Origin: Flammeovirga agarivorans
Lineage (GTDB): Bacteria; Bacteroidota; Bacteroidia; Cytophagales; Flammeovirgaceae
Length of the DNA: 64,000 bases
Direction of reading: 5' to 3'
Assembly (NCBI RefSeq): GCF_012641475.1
Contig: NZ_JABAIL010000007.1
Coordinates: 62,001-126,000, forward strand
Each line of letters opens with the position of its first letter. The stretch's first letter is position 1. Shown one piece after another: positions 8,218-17,000 of this stretch. Position numbers and translations under genes: made by a program. The notes below the pieces were generated by a model that had not been told where the DNA came from, did not search any database, and worked only from the letters and a program-made list of their open reading frames with translations.

Positions 8218-8811
8218 ATGAAAACGCTATCCATCTTTCTGCTATTTATTGTTTTGATATCATGTTCTACATCTAAATCTGTAGTGGTTATCCCTGCCCA
8301 ACAAACTTTAAACTATGATCTATCAAATCTTGATATCTACGCATGTGAAATCAACAATAAGAGTAACCAAGAAGTAGGAGTTCAAGTAATCAATAAATTT
8401 TCTGGAGAAAATATTAGAGGATTTGGCTTGAATCATCATGCTAAAGAAATAGTGCTGGTTGAAAAAGAAGGAATGCTCACATTAAAAAACACGTCTAACC
8501 AACCTATAAAAATTGTTCTTTCTACTGAAGAAACGACAAGAGAAGCTGTAGCGATGAAAGAACCTTTTGTTACATTTACCTTAAGAAATAATACCGCTAA
8601 ATCCATCCCTCTGATTATACCAGGTGTGATGAATCCTAATTTATCTCCTTTTTCTAATAGTGGTGTAGACTTAAAAATTGGTCAAGAAATTTTATTCAAG
8701 GAGAAGGGAAAAACATATCAACTTTTGATCGTAGATCAATCTATTGAGATGAATTCGAAGCTTGATGTCGCACAACTTATCAAGGACAGAAAAGTAGATT
8801 TAGGTTTATAA
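8218..8811 (+). CDS. Lipoprotein of unknown function
   Basis: A 197-residue protein. The frame is open from 8155, but the first possible ATG lies inside the terminator hairpin. The ATG at 8218 gives a proper lipoprotein leader (MKTLSIFLLFIVLISC), so I use it. The mature part looks like one or two beta-sandwich modules: CEINNKSNQEVGVQVINKF, then a segment ending NTSNQPIKIVLSTEE, then a second with TFTLRNNTAKSIPLIIPGVM. The last segment resembles repeats seen in periplasmic or surface adhesive lipoproteins, but no family is recognised. It follows the SNF2 operon on the same strand, beyond a hairpin, and may be transcribed separately. Confidence 0.6.
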   Translation: MKTLSIFLLFIVLISCSTSKSVVVIPAQQTLNYDLSNLDIYACEINNKSNQEVGVQVINKFSGENIRGFGLNHHAKEIVLVEKEGMLTLKNTSNQPIKIVLSTEETTREAVAMKEPFVTFTLRNNTAKSIPLIIPGVMNPNLSPFSNSGVDLKIGQEILFKEKGKTYQLLIVDQSIEMNSKLDVAQLIKDRKVDLGL

Positions 8812-8857
8812 CCAAATAGGTTATTTAATTTAATTATAACTCATGTGGTTATATATT

Positions 8858-8887
8858 TTGATTATAAATAAATGGGTTATATTTTTG
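8858..8887 (+). promoter_or_regulatory. Canonical Bacteroidota promoter of the SatD-like gene
   Basis: TTG at 8858-8860, a 19-base spacer and TATTTTTG at 8880-8887 match the -33/-7 consensus. The ATG at 8903 follows 16 bases later. An in-frame ATG at 8843 lies upstream of this promoter, which argues against that longer start. Confidence 0.7.
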
Positions 8888-8902
8888 TTGAAAATTGATA
8901 TT

Positions 8903-9532
8903 ATGATTGCAATACTTACCGCTGATATCGTTTCTTCGACAAAAACTCAAAATAATGCGTTATGGTCATCATGCATAGAGGAAGTGATGGATTTACCATT
9001 TTTCGAAGATACAAGATGGGATATTTTTAGAGGAGATAGTTTTCAGATAGAATTATCAGACCCTAGTAGAAGCCTTTTCTTAGCCATTTTATTACGCGTA
9101 TTTATTAATGCAAAGAAAGAACTATACGATTTAAAAATAGATGTAAGAATAAGTATTGGCATTGGTAAAGAAGGTTATGAAGGTGATAACGTAATGAGTT
9201 CTGATGGACATGCATACAAACTTTCTGGAAGAACATTTGATAAACTTCAGGCCAATAATCGAAAACTTATGATCGCAACCGCATGGGATTATGATCTTAT
9301 GGGGTTCCAAGAGAGTGTTCAACTAATAGAACATTTGATTTCCAATTGGTCATTCAGTAGCTTTACGGTAGGAAAACATTATCTTTTAGGTGTTACCAAG
9401 CAGAAGGATTTAGCAGAATTAGTAGGAGTATCACAGCCTGCCATTCACAAAAGAATCCAAAAAGATAATATGGAAGGACTAATCAATTACTTGAATTGGT
9501 TTTCACAGAAAATACTCCTACTGACAAGCTAA
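8903..9532 (+). CDS. SatD-family protein: nucleotide-cyclase-like domain plus helix-turn-helix
   Basis: A 209-residue protein of the SatD family. The N-terminal ~150 residues show the motif order of a class III nucleotide cyclase: TADIVSST with D8 in the place of the first metal Asp, FRGDSFQ with D45 in the place of the second, and VRISIGIGKEG after the next helix. Residues ~170-195 (QKDLAELVGVSQPAIHKRIQ) form a helix-turn-helix. So it may bind a nucleotide or metal and regulate transcription. I start it at 8903 because the promoter lies at 8858-8887. The DUF3307 membrane protein begins 10 bases after the stop; these two families are often neighbours. Cyclase activity is inference. Confidence 0.75.
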   Translation: MIAILTADIVSSTKTQNNALWSSCIEEVMDLPFFEDTRWDIFRGDSFQIELSDPSRSLFLAILLRVFINAKKELYDLKIDVRISIGIGKEGYEGDNVMSSDGHAYKLSGRTFDKLQANNRKLMIATAWDYDLMGFQESVQLIEHLISNWSFSSFTVGKHYLLGVTKQKDLAELVGVSQPAIHKRIQKDNMEGLINYLNWFSQKILLLTS

Positions 9533-9542
9533 CAGAACTAAT

Positions 9543-10430
9543 ATGAATACACTCTTTTTCCAACTTTTGTTCGCACACTTAACAGCAGACTTTTTATTAC
9601 AATCAGAGAAAATGGCTGTGGAGAAGGCTGAATATTATTTCTCCTCGGCTTTTTGGAAACATATTGTGATACATGGCTTGTGTTATTTCGTAGTATTTGC
9701 GTTTCATTATCATCTTATTGGGCATTGGGAAGCTTCTGGGTTATCTCAGACAGGGGTGGCCACACTAAGTTTAACCTCTTTGCATGGGTTAGTAGATATC
9801 GCAAAGACATACTTTTCAAAGAAGTTTCCAGGTAAAGGGGTATTATTATTTACATCAGATCAACTCATCCATATCGGTATTCTAGCATTATTTTCGATTA
9901 ACTTCGATTGGAATTTTCTATTCGCTAAGATTTATAATGTAGAAATACCCTGGAAGATTATTGTCGCTTACTTATTTGTGACAACTCCGGCAGGGATTAT
10001 CATGAAAGTTTTATTGAAACGTTGGACGCCTGAGAGTTCTCAGATTATTCAAGATGCTTATGATAACCTTATGGAAGTTGAAATTGATCTCAACCGTAAC
10101 GATCCAAAACGTTTGGAAAAGAAATTTAAGTTTCAGAAGAATACAAAATTTCAGAATGATCGGTCTACTTATGCATCCTTACAAGATGCAGGACAATGGA
10201 TTGGTATTTTAGAAAGAATATTGATCCTAACTTTTGTATTAAACGGAGACCTTAAGTCAATAGGATTTCTCTTAACAGCAAAATCTGTTTTCCGTTTTGG
10301 CGACTTGAAAGGAGGAAAAGACCGTCAGATGACGGAGTATATTTTAATAGGTACGCTGATTAGTTTTGGTTTAGCCATTTTTGCTGGTTTGATGTGCCTA
10401 ACGAGTGAAGAAGCCAAAAGCTTGTTTTAA
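9543..10430 (+). CDS. DUF3307 membrane protein, partner of the SatD-like regulator
   Basis: A 295-residue integral membrane protein. The start LLFAHLTADFLLQS with conserved His and Asp in the first helix, then FWKHIVIHGLCYF and SLHGLVDIAKTYF, are hallmarks of DUF3307. A polar ~60-residue segment (about 155-215, RWTPESSQIIQDAYDN onward) lies between membrane regions and is probably cytoplasmic. The last helices run to the C-terminus. The conserved His/Asp in the membrane suggest metal binding or enzymatic work, but no activity is established. It is cotranscribed with the SatD-like gene (10-base gap) and ends at a bidirectional terminator. Confidence 0.75.
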   Translation: MNTLFFQLLFAHLTADFLLQSEKMAVEKAEYYFSSAFWKHIVIHGLCYFVVFAFHYHLIGHWEASGLSQTGVATLSLTSLHGLVDIAKTYFSKKFPGKGVLLFTSDQLIHIGILALFSINFDWNFLFAKIYNVEIPWKIIVAYLFVTTPAGIIMKVLLKRWTPESSQIIQDAYDNLMEVEIDLNRNDPKRLEKKFKFQKNTKFQNDRSTYASLQDAGQWIGILERILILTFVLNGDLKSIGFLLTAKSVFRFGDLKGGKDRQMTEYILIGTLISFGLAIFAGLMCLTSEEAKSLF

Positions 10431-10458
10431 AAAAAAGCTACCCTTAAGGTAGCTTCTT
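10431..10458. terminator. Bidirectional terminator between convergent genes
   Basis: AAGCTACC (10435-10442) pairs with GGTAGCTT (10448-10455). A runs and T-rich flanks on both sides let it end the DUF3307 gene from the left and the amidase gene from the right. Confidence 0.8.
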
Positions 10459-10459
10459 C

Positions 10460-11119
10460 TTATTTTGAATTCTTGACCATATCGATGATTTGTTCGGCGG
10501 AAACTCTGTAACCATAGACTCCATTGAGTACTTTCATAGAACTTTCATGTAACTCTGGAGTTAAAGCAGCAGTTCCCTCATCAACTATATACATTGTAAA
10601 CCCTTTATCGGCACCATCTCGAACGGCAGTTTCAATACATTCGTTAGTAAGCACACCAACCGTTACTAATTGATCGATCCCCAAGTTTCTGAGTACATAT
10701 TCTAAGTTTGTACTATTAAAAACACCTGAGGCCGTTTTGCTTAATACGATTTCATCATCTTTTGGAGCCACCTGAGGCATAATTTCAGCAGCTTTTGATC
10801 CCTTAGGAACATGACAACCAATACGTTTGTGTTCTAAGCTTCTGTCGCGACCATCAGCTGTTAGTGCTTCAATTCTTACATGGATCACCTCTAAACCTTC
10901 GCTTCTAAAGAGTTCTTGTAATTTGTTGACGGTAGGAAAAACAACATCATCTAAACGATCAAAATAGTAACTATGGTCTTCTCTTTTTGCATCCTTAAAG
11001 AAGCCATAACCGATTGCAGCATCGTGATATTGAATATCTATAGAAATTAAACCTACCTTTTTTCTTTTTAGTTCAGGAACACTTTGTCCTTCATACATAT
11101 CTTCAATTGGATTTTCCAT
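10460..11119 (-). CDS. Isochorismatase-fold cysteine amidohydrolase
   Basis: A 219-residue member of the isochorismatase-like cysteine hydrolases. The catalytic triad is visible: D28 (LISIDIQ), K128 (LSKTASGVF) and C161 (GVLTNECIETAVRDG), with the cis-peptide region just before the Cys. Enzymes of this fold split small amides such as ureidoacrylate, biuret, N-carbamoylsarcosine or nicotinamide. The neighbours, an N-carbamoyl or allantoate-type amidohydrolase and a carrier on the same strand, point to a ureide or carbamoyl compound as substrate. The gap to the carrier gene is 32 bases. The exact substrate cannot be read from sequence. Confidence 0.85.
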   Translation of the reverse strand: MENPIEDMYEGQSVPELKRKKVGLISIDIQYHDAAIGYGFFKDAKREDHSYYFDRLDDVVFPTVNKLQELFRSEGLEVIHVRIEALTADGRDRSLEHKRIGCHVPKGSKAAEIMPQVAPKDDEIVLSKTASGVFNSTNLEYVLRNLGIDQLVTVGVLTNECIETAVRDGADKGFTMYIVDEGTAALTPELHESSMKVLNGVYGYRVSAEQIIDMVKNSK

Positions 11120-11151
11120 TTTCTTAATCTCAAAATTTCATTTCTAAATGA

Positions 11152-12552
11152 TTACATAGGACCATAATTAATAGCTACTGCTATAGCCATGGCGATCCAA
11201 CAAACGACATAAGCCATTGCTGTAAACTTGAATATATATTTGATCCAGCTTCCATAAGGAACTCTACATAACCCTAACATGGCGATTAGACCACCTAGAG
11301 TTGGAGTAAAGATATTTGTGATTCCGTCACCAATTTGGAAGGCTAATATTGTACACTGACGAGTAATTCCAACTGTGTCGCCAACAGGGATCATAATTGG
11401 TAGAGTTACTAATGCTTGACCACTACCACCTGGAATAAAGATATTGGTTATAGATTGAGTCATTGTCATAACCACTGCAGAGGCTGTTTTAGGCAAAGAT
11501 TCTAATAAGCCAATAAAACTGTGGGCAATGGTATCACTGATATGACCAGCATCCATCACAACTTTTAGCCCTTGGGCAGCACCAATAAGTATTGCAGCCA
11601 AAGCACAAGTTTCAAATGATTTAGACATCACCTGACTAATTTCTTCAATGCTCATTCTAGATATTAGTCCACTGACAATACCAATTATGATAAAAATGGC
11701 AGAAATCTCATTGATGTACCATCCCAAGTTAAAGACCCCATAAAGCATAACTAATAGCCCTAAAAGGAATATACCAAGGACGGTTTTATCTCTTGCAGAA
11801 GTTTTATATTCTTCTAGAGGTTTTGATAACTCTAAACCGTGTGTATCAATGCCTTTAGATAAGCTCTTTTCTGGATTGGCTAATATCTTTTTGAAATAAC
11901 TGATGTTATAATACACCAATACCGTAAGCAAGGCGAAGACCAATACACTTCTAAATTGCCAACCTGAGAATAACGGCATTTCGGCAATTTGATGTCCTAC
12001 ACCTACCGTATAGGGGTTAAAAGGGGCCAAACCAAAACCAACAGAAATACCGCCAACAGCCATACCTGCACCTAGCAGAACATCTCCACCGATAGCTAAG
12101 CTAACGATCACCGCTATTGGTGCTAATGCGATGTTATTTTCATAACCTACGAAGATACCTAGTAAACCATACATGTAGGTCATCATCCCTACTATAAGAT
12201 ATTTTCTTTTTAGTCCTAAACTTTTTACAAATGAACCCACAACGTCTTCGAGCATGCCGTTCTTTTCGAAAATACCAAACATTGCTGCACTGGCAAAAAC
12301 GATAAAGACAATATCTGCGATTTCTTGAAAACCAATACCAATGGCAATAACGGTGTCAAATAGGTTTACAGGTGTCTGATCTACAGAGTGGAATGTGCCA
12401 TTGACTACTCTCGCAACGCCATCAACAAGTTCTCTATCAAACTCTCCTGCAGGTATTATATAGGTAAGGACAGAAGCACCAATTAGCATAAAAAAGAGAA
12501 TAGCTAATGGGTGAGGGATCTTATCTATCCATGATATCTTATTTTGTGTCAT
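11152..12552 (-). CDS. YfcC/DcuC-superfamily carrier
   Basis: A 466-residue inner-membrane protein of the YfcC family (C4-dicarboxylate anaerobic carrier-like, related to AbgT and arginine/ornithine carriers). Visible signatures include the start KIPHPLAILFFMLIGASVLTYIIPAGEF, GYENNIALAPIAVIVSLAIGGD with a re-entrant loop character, SVGFGLAPFNPYTVGVGHQIAE, and the second half repeat FIPGGSGQALVTLPIMIP. About 12 membrane segments are expected. It lies between the M20 amidohydrolase and the amidase and probably imports their substrate, perhaps a ureide or carbamoyl amino acid. The assignment to transport is firm; the substrate is inferred. Confidence 0.85.
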   Translation of the reverse strand: MTQNKISWIDKIPHPLAILFFMLIGASVLTYIIPAGEFDRELVDGVARVVNGTFHSVDQTPVNLFDTVIAIGIGFQEIADIVFIVFASAAMFGIFEKNGMLEDVVGSFVKSLGLKRKYLIVGMMTYMYGLLGIFVGYENNIALAPIAVIVSLAIGGDVLLGAGMAVGGISVGFGLAPFNPYTVGVGHQIAEMPLFSGWQFRSVLVFALLTVLVYYNISYFKKILANPEKSLSKGIDTHGLELSKPLEEYKTSARDKTVLGIFLLGLLVMLYGVFNLGWYINEISAIFIIIGIVSGLISRMSIEEISQVMSKSFETCALAAILIGAAQGLKVVMDAGHISDTIAHSFIGLLESLPKTASAVVMTMTQSITNIFIPGGSGQALVTLPIMIPVGDTVGITRQCTILAFQIGDGITNIFTPTLGGLIAMLGLCRVPYGSWIKYIFKFTAMAYVVCWIAMAIAVAINYGPM

Positions 12553-12567
12553 AGGTTATTAATTATT

Positions 12568-12636
12568 TCACATAGAATAGCTTAGTTATAAGTGTATTGG
12601 GTGATATACTTACGTATTTGAATCACTATTATGTGA
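12568..12636. repeat. Imperfect inverted repeat between the amidohydrolase and carrier genes
   Basis: TCACATA (12568-12574) pairs with TATGTGA (12630-12636), and an inner GTGAT/ATCAC pair extends the fold. It occupies most of the 118-base gap between the M20 gene and the carrier gene. It may be a weak terminator, a processing site or a cis-acting control element. Confidence 0.35.
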
Positions 12637-12670
12637 CGGGAAAAGGTTATTAAAGTGTTTTGTTATAATA

Positions 12671-13906
12671 TTATACTTGATAGTTCTTTAAGAAGTCAAC
12701 GACAACTTTTGCTGCAATATCAAGATCATTTTCTGTAACAGATTCTAGTGGGTTGTGACTAATACCATCTTTACATCGTACAAAAAGCATCCCCATATCA
12801 GTGATGTTTTTCATTTCTTGGGCATCATGCCCTGCTCCACTTGGAAAAGTAAAAACATCGCTCCCTACATTAGCAACACTTGTTTCTAGTTGCTTTATGA
12901 TAGTATCACTACATGTTGTAGGAGGAGCTTCATTGGTATTTGTCAAGGTGTATGTTAACCCTCTTTTGTTGCAGACATCTCTCAAGATTTGATCAAATTT
13001 TGTGACAGTATCTTTGATCAACTTTTCATCTAGGGAGCGAATATCCATAGTGAAATTGGCTTCACCAGGAATAACATTAATGGACCCAGGTAGAAACTCA
13101 ACGATCCCAAATGTTGCTACAATATTCTCAATAGTTTCAAGGTATCTTGTTAACTCGACCATGCTTTCAGAGGCACCAACACCTGCATCTTTACGTAGAG
13201 GCATCGGTATTGTTCCTGCATGACCAGCCATACCATTTATATTGATAGTGTATCTGTGTGAACCTTGTATAGCATTCACTACTCCTACGGCTAAATTTTT
13301 ATGTTGTAAAACAGGCCCTTGTTCGATGTGTACTTCGAGATAACCAACAATATCATCTGTTAATTTATCTTCAGGAATCTTATTAGGGTCAAGACCAAAA
13401 GAAATAAGTTCCTCTTTAAGAGTATTTCCATATTCACTTTTTCTGTCAAGTAAATCACTTGTAAAAGTTCCAGCAAGTACTTTAGATCCTAAATATGTAG
13501 TTGCAAAACGGACGCCTTCTTCATCACCAAAAGAAGCGATCTTGACATTATATTTAAGGGGAATATTATTCTGAATACAGTGTTTTAGTGCGATCAATGG
13601 AAGAATGACACCCATTGCTCCATCATATTTACCTCCATTTCTAACCGTATCTTGGTGAGATCCTAAAACAATTGTTTTATTTGTTTTCTCAGGAGAGGTA
13701 TATGTACCTATCATATTACCGATATTGTCCACTTCAACCGTTAATCCGATATCAGTCATTAACTTTTCAAGGTACGAATAAGCAGCTTTATGTTCTTCAG
13801 TCAGATATAATCGAGTTACACCGGGACCTTCTTTCGAATATTTAGATAATTCTTCTAATACTTGGTATGTTTCTTTTCCTAGTTGCATAAGTAATTTAAT
13901 TGACAT
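12671..13906 (-). CDS. M20-family N-carbamoyl-amino-acid / allantoate amidohydrolase
   Basis: A 411-residue zinc-dependent amidohydrolase (hydantoinase/carbamoylase family). Metal ligands are visible: His in GSHQDTV (H84), Asp in KYDGAMG (D95), the GDEEGVRF pair (E129/E130), His in LEVHIEQGPVL (H193) and the late His of SGAGHDAQEM. The upstream frame opens with a TTG at 13972 inside a terminator loop, so I choose the ATG at 13906, which gives the length normal for the family. The enzyme would release ammonia and CO2 from N-carbamoyl amino acids or allantoate. It leads a probable operon with a carrier and a second amidase. The choice among substrates is open. Confidence 0.85.
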   Translation of the reverse strand: MSIKLLMQLGKETYQVLEELSKYSKEGPGVTRLYLTEEHKAAYSYLEKLMTDIGLTVEVDNIGNMIGTYTSPEKTNKTIVLGSHQDTVRNGGKYDGAMGVILPLIALKHCIQNNIPLKYNVKIASFGDEEGVRFATTYLGSKVLAGTFTSDLLDRKSEYGNTLKEELISFGLDPNKIPEDKLTDDIVGYLEVHIEQGPVLQHKNLAVGVVNAIQGSHRYTININGMAGHAGTIPMPLRKDAGVGASESMVELTRYLETIENIVATFGIVEFLPGSINVIPGEANFTMDIRSLDEKLIKDTVTKFDQILRDVCNKRGLTYTLTNTNEAPPTTCSDTIIKQLETSVANVGSDVFTFPSGAGHDAQEMKNITDMGMLFVRCKDGISHNPLESVTENDLDIAAKVVVDFLKNYQV

Positions 13907-13948
13907 TGAATGTCTTATGGGTAGGTTTAACAAAGTATAGAAGTAACG

Positions 13949-13996
13949 AGTCGTATCAACAATTCGTTTCAAAATATCACAAATGTTGATACGACT
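13949..13996 (-). terminator. Stem-loop after the second giant adhesin gene
   Basis: A perfect 13-bp inverted repeat (13949-13961 and 13984-13996) lies just beyond the stop at 14007. It lacks a clear T run but is the only strong structure separating the adhesin operon from the amidohydrolase gene. Confidence 0.6.
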
Positions 13997-14006
13997 TCTT
14001 AAAAAA

Positions 14007-17000
14007 TTAACGTAAAATAGTAATTTGGTTGCTTGTTCGGTGTTGTGTGCCGTTCAGTTCTGATGTATAACTAACTACGGCAGTGTAAACACCACTTGGT
14101 ACCGTTTTACCTTTGTATGTGCCGTTCCAACCTTCACCTTCTTCTTTGGCAGCATCAGAATTCTCATAGTTTTTGGCAAAGATGATTTCACCCCAACGAT
14201 TGTAGATACTCACTTGAATATCAACAGCATGTTTCGAGTGGACATGGTATTCATCGTTTAATCCATCACCATTAGGAGTAAAAGCAGTTGGATTGAAGAA
14301 ATCGTCACCGCATATCTCATCGACAAATATTTCTGTATAAGTCTCACATGCTGTAGGGTATGAGGTGTCAGTGATAGTCACCGCATAAGTATCCTGTTCA
14401 CTTCTTAGTACAGATGACGTAGTTTCTCCTGTATCATGCCAGTAATATACATATCCATCGCCTTGTGGAGCTTGTAATTCAATCTTGAAACCATCATCAA
14501 AGCAAGCAACGGTATCAATACTAGCAAATGAAGGAGGAAGATCTCTATAGATAACTTCGTATGTTTTTGTGATGATACATTCTTTTCCGCTGTCATGAAC
14601 GATCGTATTGGTTACTGTATAATTTCCAGGTTGATCCACCAAAATTGTTTGATTGGTAGAACCTGAACTCCATGAATAGGCTTGCGTAATGTTTTCGTAC
14701 TCTGAAACATTGGCAGATAGTTCGATTTCAATTCCTTCACATACTTCATATACAGTTGCGGTATCTTCAAAAGTAGGAATCACATATACCCAAACTGTAT
14801 CTGTTACCGAACAACCCAATTCATTGTCAACCGTAACGGTATAGAAGGTATCTTCTTCTGGAGCTACAGTAATTTGTTTTTCATTACTGTTGGTACTCCA
14901 GAGTTGGGATATACCTCCATTAACAGTAAGTGTTACAACTTCTCCATAACAAATGACTTGATCTTCTATTAAATCGACTTCTGGTATCTCACGAATATGA
15001 ATTTGCCCCTCCGAACTAACTGTACATCCATAGATTGTAGTTACTGAAAGAAGAATGTTATGATCACCGTGTGTATCGTACTGATGTGTTGGATTAATAT
15101 CAGTGGAAGTATAATTTGGAGTAGTGCCATTGTATTCAAAATCCCATTGTACGCTTGCGATTTGATCACTGGAGCGGTTGATCAGTTGATCAAGGTGTCT
15201 TGAATAATTAATAAAATAGGCAGGCTCATTTTGACAAACCGTATCTATTTCAAAGGCAACTTCTGGTAAATAATGAATTTCTACATCTTGTGATATCGTT
15301 TGTGATAAACACCCTTGTGATGGCAATAATGCCAATGAAATATTTTGCGTTCCTTCTGTCGTAAAAGTATACGATAGACTTGGAGAGGTTGTCACGGTGT
15401 CAAATGATGCATTAATATTCCAGAAATACTGATATGTAAGCGTATCTTCATCGACATTACTAAATGAGGAAGAGGCGTCTATTGTCATACTTTCTCCTAA
15501 ACAGACATTTTCCCATTGAAGCACAGGGGTAATTCTTGGTTCTATTACTTCCACTTCAACTACTCTTTCGCAGGCGGTTGATTTACTATTATCTACAATT
15601 GTACAATAATAGGTGCCGGCTTCAGAAACAGTATGGATAGGGGTTGTATTGGATGACCCTTCCCATGAATAATCATAATTGCTGTTATTGGGTAATTCTA
15701 TAGTAAGGTCTCCTAATGCTTCAAAACAATGTAATGTATCGAAAGAATAATCAGTAGGTAATGTGTTGATTTCTATGGTAACAAGTTCAGAGTAAGAGAA
15801 CGAGCACCCATTTTCCATAGCAATTTCCAATTGGAAGGTATAATCTCCAGAATTTTCAAGATAGATATCCGGTGTGAGCTGTGAGTACTGACTTCCTGTT
15901 TCTTCTATACTCCAGAGGACTGAACTTACCAAAGAAGAGTCTACAGTTAAAAGGTCTGTATTGTAGGTCGAAAGTTGTTCGATGTTTAAAGGCAATCCTT
16001 CACAGGTAGGAAGGACAGAAAAGGCCAAAATAGGGCTTTCAAGTAAACTGAATGAAGCCGTAGCACTACTCGTTTCACATGATAGGTTAGTGATAGCAGC
16101 AACAGTTACAGAATAATCACCTTCATCTACAAAACTAATATCTAGCTCATTGGATGTGGTTGTGGTATCCAACCCGTTGGAGAATGACCATAAATAACTG
16201 TTGATTTCTCCTTGATAATTTGAAGTCTCGAAAGCTTCAAAAACCATCGATTTATTAGTACAACTGAGTGTGTCGAGTGATAAATCTAGAATTACAGTTG
16301 GTTCAAACTGCACAGTAAATTCGTCTTTTTGATATCCCTGTTTATAGTCCCAATGAGTACGACTATCATCTTCAAAATCAGTATAAAGAGCGTCTACCCA
16401 AGATTCTACAATAAAGGTTTTAGATGACCCATTTGGATCAACATAAAATGGTGAAGTTTCATCAGATTGTGTAAATGTAACGACAGAATCAGCTCCACCT
16501 AGATCAGCACTTATTTTTTCTCCATCAACATACCATTGATACGTCATTTCACCTATGTAACTATAGGAATCGGTTACTTTATTAGCAGGAGTAAAAGTAG
16601 AGTCGTAAACTGCTAATGTGGTGTCTCCCAAATAAGCACACCTGAAAATATCAGATACAGTACGTTGAGGTAATCGAAGTACCGTTACGGTATCATCATT
16701 TTGCGATGCATAAGAACATTGTTGACCAGAACCAATTTTAAATACGAAGGTTAATTCTGGTAAATAGCTTTTATCCTCATTGGTCTCATTTTCATAAGTA
16801 AAAGATTGTGGATTATCTGTGGCAGTATAACCATGTCCACTGGTCCAGAATTGTGAAATATCAACAACATCTGTAGCTGTATATTCGATAATACCATTCA
16901 TTTCTGCAGTGAAAGGAGCGTACCCGATTTTTTGAACGATATCAGTGATACCTCTTACACCACCAACTTCTACATCTATTGTATCAGAATAGAAGTAACA

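Noticed and set aside
8843-8902. N-terminal extension of the SatD-like protein (MWLYILIINK...)
   Set aside because: A canonical promoter at 8858-8887 falls inside it; the ATG at 8903 fits the family start.
13907-13972. N-terminal extension of the M20 amidohydrolase from a TTG
   Set aside because: The TTG lies in the loop of a 13-bp stem and the extension is absent from family proteins as I know them; the ATG at 13906 gives the usual length.
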